This document shows, piece after piece, positions 38,111 to 49,300 of a stretch of DNA of 64,000 nucleotides (position 1 is its first letter; each line of letters starts with the position of its first letter). This DNA comes from Marisa cornuarietis (lineage: Eukaryota; Mollusca; Gastropoda; Architaenioglossa; Ampullariidae): the NCBI GenBank assembly GCA_004794655.1, contig SMMW01000650.1, forward strand, positions 2,235,501-2,299,500, given 5' to 3'. The translations under genes were made by a program, and so were the position numbers. The notes under the pieces were generated by a model. That model was not told the DNA's origin and made no database searches. It saw only the letters and a program-made list of their open reading frames with translations.

Positions 38111-38476
38111 ACACACACACACACAGAGTGAGAATGAGAGTGAACCAGTTCCACCACCTCCACTACAATCGAGAGGCCCAACTGTTTTGCGAATTACGAC
38201 AAAGACTATTAGTTTCAACTTTTGTGCCATCAGAGAAAGGAGTGAAATTCACAATGACTCAGCAGTAGAGATTCATTACAGAATATTTTCGAATTAATGA
38301 CAAGAGAATGTAAAAATTTAATGTCAATCTTAAATCTACAGAACAGGGTTACTTTATACATTTTTCTTTGTTGCCCCTCCTTTTTTCCCCTTCATTTCTT
38401 TCTTTTCATTTGCCAGGTTCTGGGTTACCCTTACCTCGTTGTTAATTATTTTTCTCTTTCTTTTTCCTCTCTTTTC

Positions 38477-38484
<8 letters not shown>

Positions 38485-38510
<26 letters not shown>

Positions 38511-38537
38511 CGTGCGTGCGTGCGCGCGCGCGCGCGT
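38485..38537 (+). repeat. (TG)n(CG)n compound microsatellite
   Basis: TG passes through TGCG units into pure CG, a Z-DNA-prone junction. Confidence 0.9.
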
Positions 38538-39989
38538 CCAATCATCGTTGTTTGCATTGATGGGCACGATGCACATCAGAGATGGATGAGGAAGTCACGT
38601 GATTGAAAAGCCGAAAAATTACAATCTTTTGCTCCCGGTGGAACGTTTCTCAAAAAGCTGCTGTAGATCGGGAAACAAAATTATGAAACTGGTGTCCGAT
38701 GACTTACTTTTTTTATACACAGAAAGTTTTGGCAACAATGATCTTTGCGCCACCCTGTCATGTGGACACCCAGGCACTGGCGAAGCAGTCGCTGTTATCT
38801 TCCAGACATTGATTTAAATCGCCTTCACTTTGACTGTGGTCAGGACAGCTTGTGCAGACAGAATGCAATTGCAAGAACAGAGTTTATTATTTTTTTTTTT
38901 TTAGAGCTGATCATCCTGTTATCTTTCAGATTTGGTACCCAGGTGATTTTCTAAATGCTCATGCAATGTTCTAGACCTTGTTAGTCATCTAGATTGTTCC
39001 ATTTATCCATAATCAGTGAAATCTTCTACGCGCTTTGCTTTTCAGTATCTTGAATGTTTTTAGCATTAAAAACAAGGAATTTACCTTCTGTAAAAACCCA
39101 TTTGTTCTGGCAACATTATGTTTAACAGCGTGTACTATAAACCCACTTATTTTTGGTTTAAAGTTTATTACTCTTTCTATATATATATATATATATAATT
39201 TCATCAACAACGTAGTGCAAACAGCATCAATGGCATTTTTTCACTTCTCTATTCAACAGCTGCATCAACCTTGTGCTAAACACCAGCAAATAAAGAAGCA
39301 CAATTATTCTCATTTCCCTGCTCTTAACAAGATGTGGTTCTCTCCGAACCGTTCTAGCCGTTCTGTCATAGCAAAGTAGACGCACAGATAGTATCATAAT
39401 TAAAAAATCCTGGCTAGTTACGGAGTCGTCACGTCCAGCCAGTTGTGCCACTCAAGACAAGTTGTTAGCAAGCCCTCCTACCATGTCTATTTTCGCCCGC
39501 AGCTAGCAGAAACCCGCTGGTTTATGGGCCTACATGGGACCCAGGGGTGTGTCAAGGTGGTGAAACTTCTCGTCACATAACTACCACACACCCCACCTCT
39601 CCGATATTCCCGCCATTATCTTGAATAGTTTTGAATTCATTAGTGCCCTTACCGGCCCGGTTATGATATTTTAATTAAAACCGGCGACTGTGCAAACCTG
39701 TTCACAAAAGCTACACAAAAGTATCCGTTCTGTCATGGAAAGAAAAAAGGAAAGAAATATATGTGTAAGCCGTCTGCCGGAGTGTTGTCGACCATAAGAT
39801 GACAGCAGATCTAATTCTACTCTGATTTGCATTTCATATGCTGATGAACCGCTGTCTGGTCGTTATCACGCGACGGTGTAGCGGCTGTTAGTGTTTTGTA
39901 CTTCGTTTGTTGTTTGTCTTGACTTTTCTCATAAAGTTTTGTTGAAGCTTTTCACAGTTTCGTTAAGATTTTTATTTTGGTGTTTTTCA

Positions 39990-39992
<3 letters not shown>

Positions 39993-40052
<60 letters not shown>

Positions 40053-40068
40053 GCACGCACGCACACAC
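39993..40068 (+). repeat. (CA)n(CGCA)n microsatellite
   Basis: A CA run of about 55 bases, then CGCA units, then a short CA run. Confidence 0.9.
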
Positions 40069-40854
40069 AGAGACTTTTGTGCTGTGTCTCGCACAGTTTT
40101 GTGACGTTTATGCTTTTCGCAGTCATGTGGTTCGTTTGCTCTTTCGTCTTGCATGTATTTTTGCCTCTTTGCCACATCTTTGCCCAAAAACTGTCTCAAA
40201 CTGATCTACCAGTTTCGCACGAGTTTCTCAACATATGTACCATTCTTATTTCAGTTCCGGCAAATGCGCAATTTGCACACTGTAATAGATAATCGTACGC
40301 TATAGTGAAGAACTATTACATGATGTTGTTTTAATTTCTACTACCGCAAAATTATAAAGACATATGCTGAAGCTATACTTTTCTAATTACAGATTCTTTC
40401 GTTGGACTATTGTAATTGTGTCTTTGCACTGAGTAATGCAGTCCATTTTTCGGAACTTAGTAAGAATCCTGTCTTGGACGTGAACAAGAGACCCGTATAA
40501 CTGAAGATTGCGAGTGGGAGAGGAGAGATCAAACAATTAGAAATCTCTTGTGGCTTTACAGACAACTAGATGTTAACTAGATGATCTGATGATCTTAATG
40601 TTGTAACCTACAACGAAGTATCTGCTCTTGGTTACGTGCTACATCATTCAGTCTCGTTTCTTTTCTTAAAAAATTTTCTTTTAAGACCAACTCGCTATTG
40701 TTGGGTGCAAGATAAGAATCAATAAGCTGCCATCATACATGCTGTAGATAATCACTGAGAGAGGTAGAAGAGTGAGAGAGAAAGAAAGAGAGCCAAAGAG
40801 CGAAGACACAGAGGAGAATGAGAGCCTTTTTCAGATACCTCACTTTTCTCTGGG

Positions 40855-41025
40855 CCAGCTGTACACGAGGGCGGTGCTTATTTCCTCTCCCTCGCTGCCT
40901 TACCTTCCCTAACCCTCTTTAGAGTCACGTACCCAGGGGAAGTGAGCTGCGCTACGCGGGTATCGAACCGGTGCGCTTTTCAGTTCGGACGCCAGTGCTC
41001 TAGCCACTCAGCTGTCCGCTCCCCC
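40855..41025 (-). mobile_element. tRNA-derived SINE, copy B
   Basis: On the minus strand: GAGCGGACAGCTGAGTGGCT (box A region), ACTGGCGTCCGAA, a box B-like CGGTTCGATACCC, then TGGGTACGTGACTCT and a GGGAGAGGAAATAAG stretch. Block order and spacing match copy A at 18950-19115. Better preserved in the head than copy A. Confidence 0.75.
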
Positions 41026-41029
41026 ACTA

Positions 41030-44000
41030 GCGCTTTGAATCATTGCTCATGCCCATCCATACCTTACTATTGACAGTAGTTATGTAGACCCCATTTGTTA
41101 TGGCCCTATAAGGCCTACATCCTGTCTTTTGGGTCTCCGCTTATTGTCGGTCTTACTTTCGGCTACCCCGTGATGATATGAATACTCGTTGCCAGTCTTA
41201 CTTTCCTGGTAGACTTGGTGTCTGCATTTGAATACTCATAACTCCGTCAGTCTTAAAACAAACTAACGCTCTCTGCTATGCTCCCCTGCTGTTTCACTTC
41301 ACTGACTTTAATGAACCTCATTGGACTAGACTGGATTGGACTTTGCAGCGTGCAAGATGTAGTTTCTTTACCACACACGAAAGGGCTTGCTGATATGAAA
41401 TTTCAGTCACTTTCGTGAATGGAAAAAAGCAATAAGAAGTTATTTTGCAGAATCACAAGAATTTGTCATCTTAATGAAATATAAAGAATTACCTTCTTCC
41501 CCAACCCCTCCCTCTAAGGGTGAATAGGTGTTTTTAGCAGAGATATCCTTAACGCTGATTGCGCGGATGATGACTTTGATAAGGGCGGGAAGGAACACAA
41601 ATTATTTTTTGTTTTGTGCCGAGAGACCTCTCTGTCTCACTTTTCTCGCATATCACAGGTACAAAAGATTAAAATCGGAAAAAAGTATTCAGTGGCTGCT
41701 GGTTTTCTCCCCCTACACCTTTATGTGGAAAGCATCTGTCACCTGAGAGCCTTTTCGAGCAGGCAAGACAACTTTTTTTTTTTTTTTGCTGTCCTCATCA
41801 AACGCCAGGTCAGTCAAGTCGCCGAGCTTCTGTCTATATTACGACCCCAGGAGACGCCGAATGAACCGTTAGGTCGTATCGAATGTGACAGGTGACAGAT
41901 GACGTCTCTTGACGTTTGTCGACGCATTACAGGTGTAAAAGAATCCCCCGCTATCACGGACTGGCTGGCCATCATGAAATTAGAGTCTCTGGCAAAAAAA
42001 AAAAAAAAAAAAATCACTTAGATCATTACCGTGGCAGAAAAAACCTTCCTGTAACTTTAGACCTGCCCAATAATTACAAGGAGGAGGCAGAAACAGCGAT
42101 GCTATCGATTTCAGTGACAAATTATATTGCTTTCCGAGCAAAGTTCTTTCTTGCCTCTTTTTTTTTTTCTTCTTTTCCTCTCAGTATTTTCCATCTGGTT
42201 AACTGTCTGCGTAGCGTGGCCTTTACAGCGCTTTGACAGAGATCGACAACCAAACACACACTCTCGTAAAAACAAAAACAAAAACAAAAAAAATCTGCTC
42301 AACAATTTCATTAAGACACTCCGCTGATATCACTTTCCACAGAATTTATTCGTCCGTGTACTTCGAAGAATTGAACAACGATGTAAGAAGAGAAAATTAA
42401 AAAACCACGACTCAAAATCACAAAGCAATCGAGACTGATTTCACTCGCACTGCGCATGCGTCCGCCTGTTGCGTCGCGGCTACAAAGCTAAAACACTGGT
42501 TCTTAACCATCTGATACCCTGCTCTCGGTGGAAAAGAAGCGAAACAAAGCCGACTTTTTAGCAAAAGGCAGAAAGCGGAGACAGCAGCTTTCGACAAATT
42601 AATTTTCAGAACTTCTAATAGTTTTGTGGGGTTTTTTTTCAACAAATGTGACGAATGTACCTGATACTTAAAACGTGTGTGGACTCAGAGAAATGAAAAG
42701 TCTTTGTCAAAGTTGTCGAGGGCGCGCACTCGCGAATGAATATGTCATTGATAAGAGTGGTTTTGGATATAGCGGCATGTTTTAAAAGGGATTGCTTATT
42801 TTTTTTTGTTTCGTTCTGCTTTTATAAAAAAAAAATTCACAACTTCTTTCAAAACAGACGCTTGCACATTTTGTCACTAATGGTTTTCTTTCATGAAAAA
42901 ATATTTTGGTAACAGGCTAAAATTATATTTAATGGGTTGTAGCGTGACTCCAGTGCTGAAACACCCAACGAGACAAAACCGAGTATGGCGGTTCTTTGCA
43001 CATCTTTGTCCACCGTCACGGAGTTTGCATCCGCTGTGATCTAGAACGCAACTTCTTCACCGCCGCACTACCACCATCCCCCGCACTAGCTTCCCCCTCT
43101 GCCCCTGCCCGTCTCGCTGCTCGTTCCTTCCATTGTGCTCGAGAGCACTCAGCAGCCGAGGCAAATGGACACTTTAGCTATCAGAATAATCTAACCATGC
43201 AAACTTTGCAATCAAAGGCGGAAATTTGTCATGTGTACAGTACTGGCTTTTGATAGGGAACGACAGTATTATACTTCAAACGGTAGCTGCTTAAGACTGG
43301 TGGAGCCGTAAATTAAAAAAAAAAAGCAGAGATATTTGTGAGAGTAGGAAACACGGGCAATAAGCTAAGGCACTGCTTCTCCGTACTGACTGCTGGCGGC
43401 TGCACTACGAGGCTGACCTCCAGAAACCGTAGCGATGGTGTGGACGTAAAGCGACCTCTGATGCAGCACCGACATGACTTAAATGGAATGGAATGGACGT
43501 AGTAGAAAAAGGGCACCAAGGTCTAAGACTCTAAGTTTTGCCTGTATGAAAGTGAAGCAGCGATAGCATTTCACGAAATGACTGCTCGAAACAGTGAAAA
43601 CAAGTCGACGCTTTGACTCTTTGAAAGATAAAGACGGGTCCAAGATTTGACCAGTCTGCATGCAAAGACAAGTGTCAGACATGATTTCGGTTCCACAATG
43701 CTCTCTTTCCCTTGGACTACGTAGTGCTGTCAATTTTGACAACTGCTCTTGACTTTCATTCCTCACTACTGCCTTTACCGTGTACTCCGTAGTGCTGCGG
43801 AAACCTCGTAACACTGTCACCGCCTCGGAGAAGACGCGGTTGTCTGCTCCTTTTCAGCGCACCCTGCGGGGTGGACACGGAGATTTGCACACCGATAGTG
43901 GAAGCGGGCCTGTGAAGTGGAGTTTTGCAGAACGCCCAATACACTTTAGAATCATGGACCATGACAAGGTAGCGCGGGAGGGGAAGAGAGAGAAATTCGT

Positions 44001-44148
44001 ACGGGTGAGAATGTTTATGATGTTTTGATCTTTCTTCGGTGAAGGCAAACGTTTAGATCTGTTGGCATCAACAAGGAGTTTTGTATCTTCTTCCTGCTGA
44101 GTTGATTTGGTAGTGGTGGGTGGTGGTGGGTGGTGGATGGTGGTGATG

Positions 44149-44180
<32 letters not shown>

Positions 44181-45220
44181 GCGTGCGCGTGCGCGCGCTA
44201 AAAGCCGGATGGCAGTTACCAAAGCGGAAACACAGTCGCACTGGCTGGATACTAACGCCCAGCTGTCAGCTAGAATGAATTTAAAATTACTAATAGTGTG
44301 GGTGACTGCACTCTAACAGTTCCAGTTCCCTCGTCCGACCTCTACCATTTTGTGGCTCGGGTTTTGTGCCGGTTTCTCACCGGTTGCCCGTGTCCCCATT
44401 CAGCTTCGGCTGAACGCCTATCATCTCGGTGCGAGTAGCTCCGCAACCCAGCGTGTGCAAGCGCTGTGAACGACCCCGCCACGCCGAACGCTACACGTAC
44501 TGTTCGCTCGCTCCACTGGCCGCCATTACGTATGCACCGTGGCTAAAAGCAGACGACATGACGAGAGAGTTATTTCCCGTTCCTGTCAGCGCTCGCACGA
44601 GGCGGGAGAGGTGCACGCTCATAAAACTTCACAAATTGCCATCTCGCACAACAGACCCCTTGACGTGAGCGTGTTTGGCTGGGTGTTAATCGACTAGCTT
44701 TCTTCTTCAAAGCCGATCGTAGCCTTGTGAGACTTGCGGTAAACGGTTTCAAGAGGGTATGATTTAAGATCCCCAAATGTCCTCCGTGACGCTTGCCTCG
44801 TCTAGAAGAATGTTCTTCGTGGTGCTGATGGTGGTGTGGTGGTGGCAGCGGCGGGTGGCCATGTCAATGGCGTATTACATGAATAACAAAACTGTCCTGG
44901 GACACTGAAGAGGCGCCTTTGCTCTCTATTAACCGAAGTACCCGACTAACGCATGACGTACCCGATTAAATGGCAATAGAAGTTGTGGAGCGCGGCTGGC
45001 AGCTCCGGACTTGTAAGTGCATGTCGCATGGTCTGTGTTATTCTCTCTGTCCCTCGTCCCCTTAACATAGCGCTATTTTCAGATACTGTTATTAGGTCTC
45101 CAAAATAATATACTATGTGAAACTGCGAGGCGCTTTGATCTCTAAGTTAACTTATCTAAATCCAGTATAGCTAATTATAGAAAAAGTAGCTATTTAGCCA
45201 AGAGAGAAACATAATTCTAT
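41030..45220. other. intergenic DNA; GC-rich patch at 44.35-44.70 kb
   Basis: No recognised gene. 44350-44700 is CpG-containing with GGCCGCCATTACG (YY1-like) and resembles promoter DNA. An NRF1-like TGCGCATGCGTCC lies at about 42453. (T)n and (A)n runs lie at 41771 and 41994. Confidence 0.4.
44107..44199 (+). repeat. GGTGGT-rich stretch joined to (GT)n(GC)n
   Basis: A GGTGGTGGG-type G-rich run passes into (GT)n at 44150 and then GCGCGTGCGCG. Both quadruplex- and Z-prone. Confidence 0.85.
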
Positions 45221-46315
45221 GATGGCAAAGAAATTAAAGTAATAAATGCAAATACCTTGGAATAATCTTCTCAACACGCTGTATATTTTTACCCATGCCC
45301 TAGAAGATTTATCATTAAAAGCCCGCAAAGATGTTATAGGAACACTAAAATCCAGCCAATATTATTGTACAGCTCGGAAGTCTGGGGGCTATGAGCTAAT
45401 ACAGAGATAATTGAAAGAGTACACACTTTTGTCATTAAAAATATTTTATGGATGTCTATAATGCAATGGTGTATGGTGAATGTGGGCGCTTCCCGTTATT
45501 TATTAACTGCAATGTTAGATGTATAAAATTACGGTTGTTTTTCATGTATCTGAAAATAGATTGCTCAGAATCGCTTATAAAATGTTGTACCCTAGCCATC
45601 TAAACATTAAGATTACTTGAGTGTACAATATCAAGATTATATTGTATAAATATGGTTTTGGACGGGTATGGAAGAACCAATGGGTTGGGGATAGTAAATT
45701 GCTCCTGGAAGAATTTAAGTTAAGGCTCACAGATTATTACCAACAAGAGTGGCATGATAAGATTAACATTAGTCGACGTTTCACCTCCTAAAGTGCATTT
45801 AAATTAAACATTTCTCAGAATATGTACCTCTCAGACATTGAAGATATTGGCTTTAGAAATGCATTGATTGGGTTTAGATTAGGGATAACTGAATTAACGT
45901 GCCATAAACTCTATTACTGCACTCAGGATTACTCTTTTCAATGTCCATTCTGCAATACTAATGAATCCCAACTGCATTTTGTACTCATTTGTCCCTGATA
46001 TGCAGATATACGTGAAGAATACATCCCCCAAAAGTTCCATAAATACCCATCCTGCTTTAGGCTCTCGATCCTAATGTCTGACAGTAACCCAAATTTGACA
46101 CGAGGGTTTGCATGTTTTCATTATAAAGCATTTACAAGAAGAAATAAGGATATGCTGCATTGAAAAGGGTGTGCATGCATTTATGGGTGTGGTTTATGTG
46201 CGCTTGTTAGAGAACATGGAAACTTGTCTTAACATATATGCCTATAGGTCTATATGTCTATATGCCTTGTACAGTAGTATGAATGAAAAGAAAGTTATAA
46301 AGTATGAGTCTTAAG
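45220..46315 (+). mobile_element. decayed non-LTR retrotransposon, C-terminal region
   Basis: Reading across stops and frame changes gives landmarks of the post-RT region of a widespread LINE type: KYLGIIFSTR-like (45240), LLYSSEVWGL (45369), ERVHTFVIKNIL, GVGD-like and EFK near 45700, then a zinc-knuckle-like C-x2-C with HFVLICP (CPFCNTNESQLHFVLICP near 45945). At least a dozen stops; inactive. It differs from the LINE family at 12.3, 25.0 and 53.4 kb, whose tails read KTHLF. Confidence 0.65.
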
Positions 46316-46577
46316 AAAGAAGATTGAAACTGAGCGAGTGTGTGTATGTGTGTGTAAGATTCACATCGGTACAAACCACCTATGTTTTGTTTTGATGACC
46401 AATGGCTGTGAGGATGTTTTGGTATAGAGAGAGAGAGTTAATATATTCATAAATACTGTTTGGAAGTATATACATGTGTAGTTACTTTAATAGATATTGT
46501 TCACGTTCCCCTTGAAATGGGCTAAGCCCCAGTCCATAAAAGTTCAAAGTTCCCTGAACATTTTCTCTCCCCCTTCT

Positions 46578-46578
<1 letters not shown>

Positions 46579-46639
<61 letters not shown>

Positions 46640-46650
46640 GCGCACGCACA
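46579..46650 (+). repeat. (CA)n(CG)n compound microsatellite
   Basis: CA for about 45 bases, CG for about 20, then CGCA. Z-DNA-prone. Confidence 0.9.
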
Positions 46651-47043
46651 GACGCACAACGCCTGCACAATTTCCATTTGATGCATCCATGAGATCTGCT
46701 GTGTAGCCTAAAGCAACAGATCTAAGAAACAACCTTTTGACATGCAGCCTCTAGCATTAAAAAAAAACTTGAATGTTGGTTTCTCCAACGTAAATAATAC
46801 ATTTTCACCGCCTCCACCCACCCCACCACAAAAAACCTGAGCTAGTGACTTTAAAAAAAATAGTTCTAATACCACAAATCAGGAAATGATTCCAAAGGTA
46901 TTCTGTCAGCCAACAAACGGAAAAGCGCGGCCTAGAACAAGAAGCTGCCATAACAACAGCCACGCATGCGCAGTGAGGTCAGAAGCCTGTGGATGAGAGA
47001 TGGATGAAGGCTGGTTGGTTAGAAAGAGCACGATTTTCTCGTC

Positions 47044-47160
47044 GTTCACATTATTATTATTATTATCATTATTATTATTATTATTAAAGCAGATTTCTAT
47101 AGCGCAATTTTCAACTCCAGAGTCGACTCAATGCGCTGTACAGTGTATGGGGTTAGTTTA
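47044..47160 (+). repeat. dispersed triplet-headed element (ATT)n + TATAGCGC
   Basis: An (ATT)n head is followed by TTTCTATAGCGCAATTTTC and CAATGCGCTGTACAG. TATAGCGC and TGCGCTGTACA are the hallmark half-sites of this dispersed type. Confidence 0.55.
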
Positions 47161-49180
47161 AAATCACTGAAAAATAGCAGAATTCTTGTAGTAAGATCAT
47201 CAGATTAGTTCTACAATCAGTGAGAAATATCCAGATTCTGTTCAAGAATTTCCGGACTGAACTACAGAGGCAATCAGCAGTATGCTAGGATAGTCATAGA
47301 CTGTGGAGTTGTGGAAGCCAGTGAGACACAACTGTCCGCAGGTGATATAAAGCAGGGGTAGTCTTCACACCCCTGTGTATGACCAGCAGGTCACGGCAAG
47401 AACCAGAGCCCATGACAAGCATGACTGTCCACAGTTCATGGCGATGGACGAAGCTACAGTAATGTGGGAGAAGTCTCATATTGTAACTGCTTGGTTAATA
47501 CTTCTTTCTATACATAAGAGAACTCGTGATCTAAGTTTTCTAGATCAATCCGCTTAACAGCCACCTACAGTCCTGTTATCGAGTGCGGAGCTACATACAG
47601 TGTGGTTGTATCTTTGTTCACATGCTCTGAACACTAAGAAAACTTCACGAAGGCAACATTCCCTTCTCTTACACTGTAGTCGGAAACAAGCTTATAATTA
47701 GCACACGTGTAAATCAGAAAAGCATGCCTGGCACTGAAGACATGTTTCATCGAGCGTTATTTTACATCATGCAGCATAAAATTGTTTGTAGAATCAAGCT
47801 CTTCAATCGAAATGTTTCCCGGCCCTTAGGTCACCAAGAAATGAGCTCACTCTTTAACAAACTACTCTTAACATTTGTTAAATATAGCACAAAGGTAGAA
47901 AGCAGTCAAAGAAGACCGGTTGGAATCGGGTAGATTTCATTGCGTGGCGTTTTTACACCTTTAGGCGTGAGAGCAATTCTCAAAAAACCTTTGAGCAGAT
48001 ATTTTGGGCATGAGAAGTGAAATCACAAGGGTGCAAACTCTAGACAGAGGGTTTGCTCTATCTAGGTGTGTTAGGGGGGGGGGATAAACAAGGGTCAATG
48101 GTACAGAGGCCAGGAGATCCTCAGTGTTGGTTTATGTGTTTTTAATTTGTACCCGGTATTGTGCCACTCCATTAGCGAACCCCTTAGCGTTTTACCGGAG
48201 CGCTCTCCTGGAACCCACGTTATGTGGTTGTGTCGTAAACTTTACGTGTCTTAAGCAGTATTTATGTTTGTGGGCATACCGGAGGTTGAAAGCTGTAGTT
48301 GCGCGGTCGTAGAAAGGTCTTAAAGGGCTACGAAAGAGGAAAAAAAAAAAAGATTTATTTCTGAATCTTGGTTCTCGACTTTATACTCTGATTATGTTAT
48401 TTATCAACCTGTTTTCACGGTGTTTCCACGTTTTTCTTTTCTCTGACGCTTCTCTGATAAATCATTTAAAGGAAAGATGTGACACAAACCAACTCTTAAG
48501 GATTCAATAAAGAGAATGTTTAATAGTAAAGTTGGCCTATGTTAGCTTTGCTAAGCAGCCCCAGTCTAACACTTTTGCATTCTTCTGTTATAAAATTGTA
48601 CAGCAGAGCTGAGCAAACTATAGATGTGACAGAACAGCGGCGAGGTTCTGGCACCAACGCCATCGGCAGCCTCTCAGTGTTCGCAGCTTTTTAGGGCGAC
48701 AGAAGCCGGTGATTTTCCTAGAGATTTATGTCGTCAGAAGATTTAGCGGGGTCAGTCGCAGGTTCATCTGCTGGTCGTCATCTGCTCTTTTTCTTCTGCT
48801 CCCCCTTTTACACCAGCGTCTTCTAGGAGCGCGTGCGTGTGTTCTTGTCCCTTTCTTGAATCTGTCGACCTTTCCACTCTGTGGGGCGACCACCGGATGT
48901 CGTAGGGCCATTACAGCGAACAGGGTGTGTCCTGGGCGGAGACGCCCACTCGACGAGAGTCAAACATGGCATTAGAGTGAGACAACTGTGATGATGCGTG
49001 CTGATCGCAGGCACGTGCGGCGCGTGAGAATCTGAAGAAAAGAAGAGAGGAAAGAGAGAGGGAGAGAGAAGGGAAAGAAAGCAAACGAACGAGAGAGAGT
49101 GTGTGTGTGTGTGAAAGAGAGTGAGAGACAGAGTGAGTGAGAAAAAGAAATAGAATGATGTATGTTTTCAAGTGCATGGC
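47160..49180. other. intergenic DNA, no gene seen
   Basis: Small open frames around 47300-47560 and 47724-47933 carry no recognisable motif. A GA-rich stretch lies at 49030-49150 and GCACGTGC at 49011. Confidence 0.4.
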
Positions 49181-49300
49181 TTATAATAATAATAATAGTG
49201 AAGATTTTTATAGCGCATATAGGAGTACATATGCGAGTACATACAGTTTCAACACCAGGATGCGCTATAAACATAAGTGCAGAATCACCCAAATGGTGTT
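49180..49300 (+). repeat. dispersed triplet-headed element, (AAT)n + TATAGCGC
   Basis: AATAATAATAATAG is followed by TTTTTATAGCGCATATAGG and later GATGCGCTATAAACA. Confidence 0.55.
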
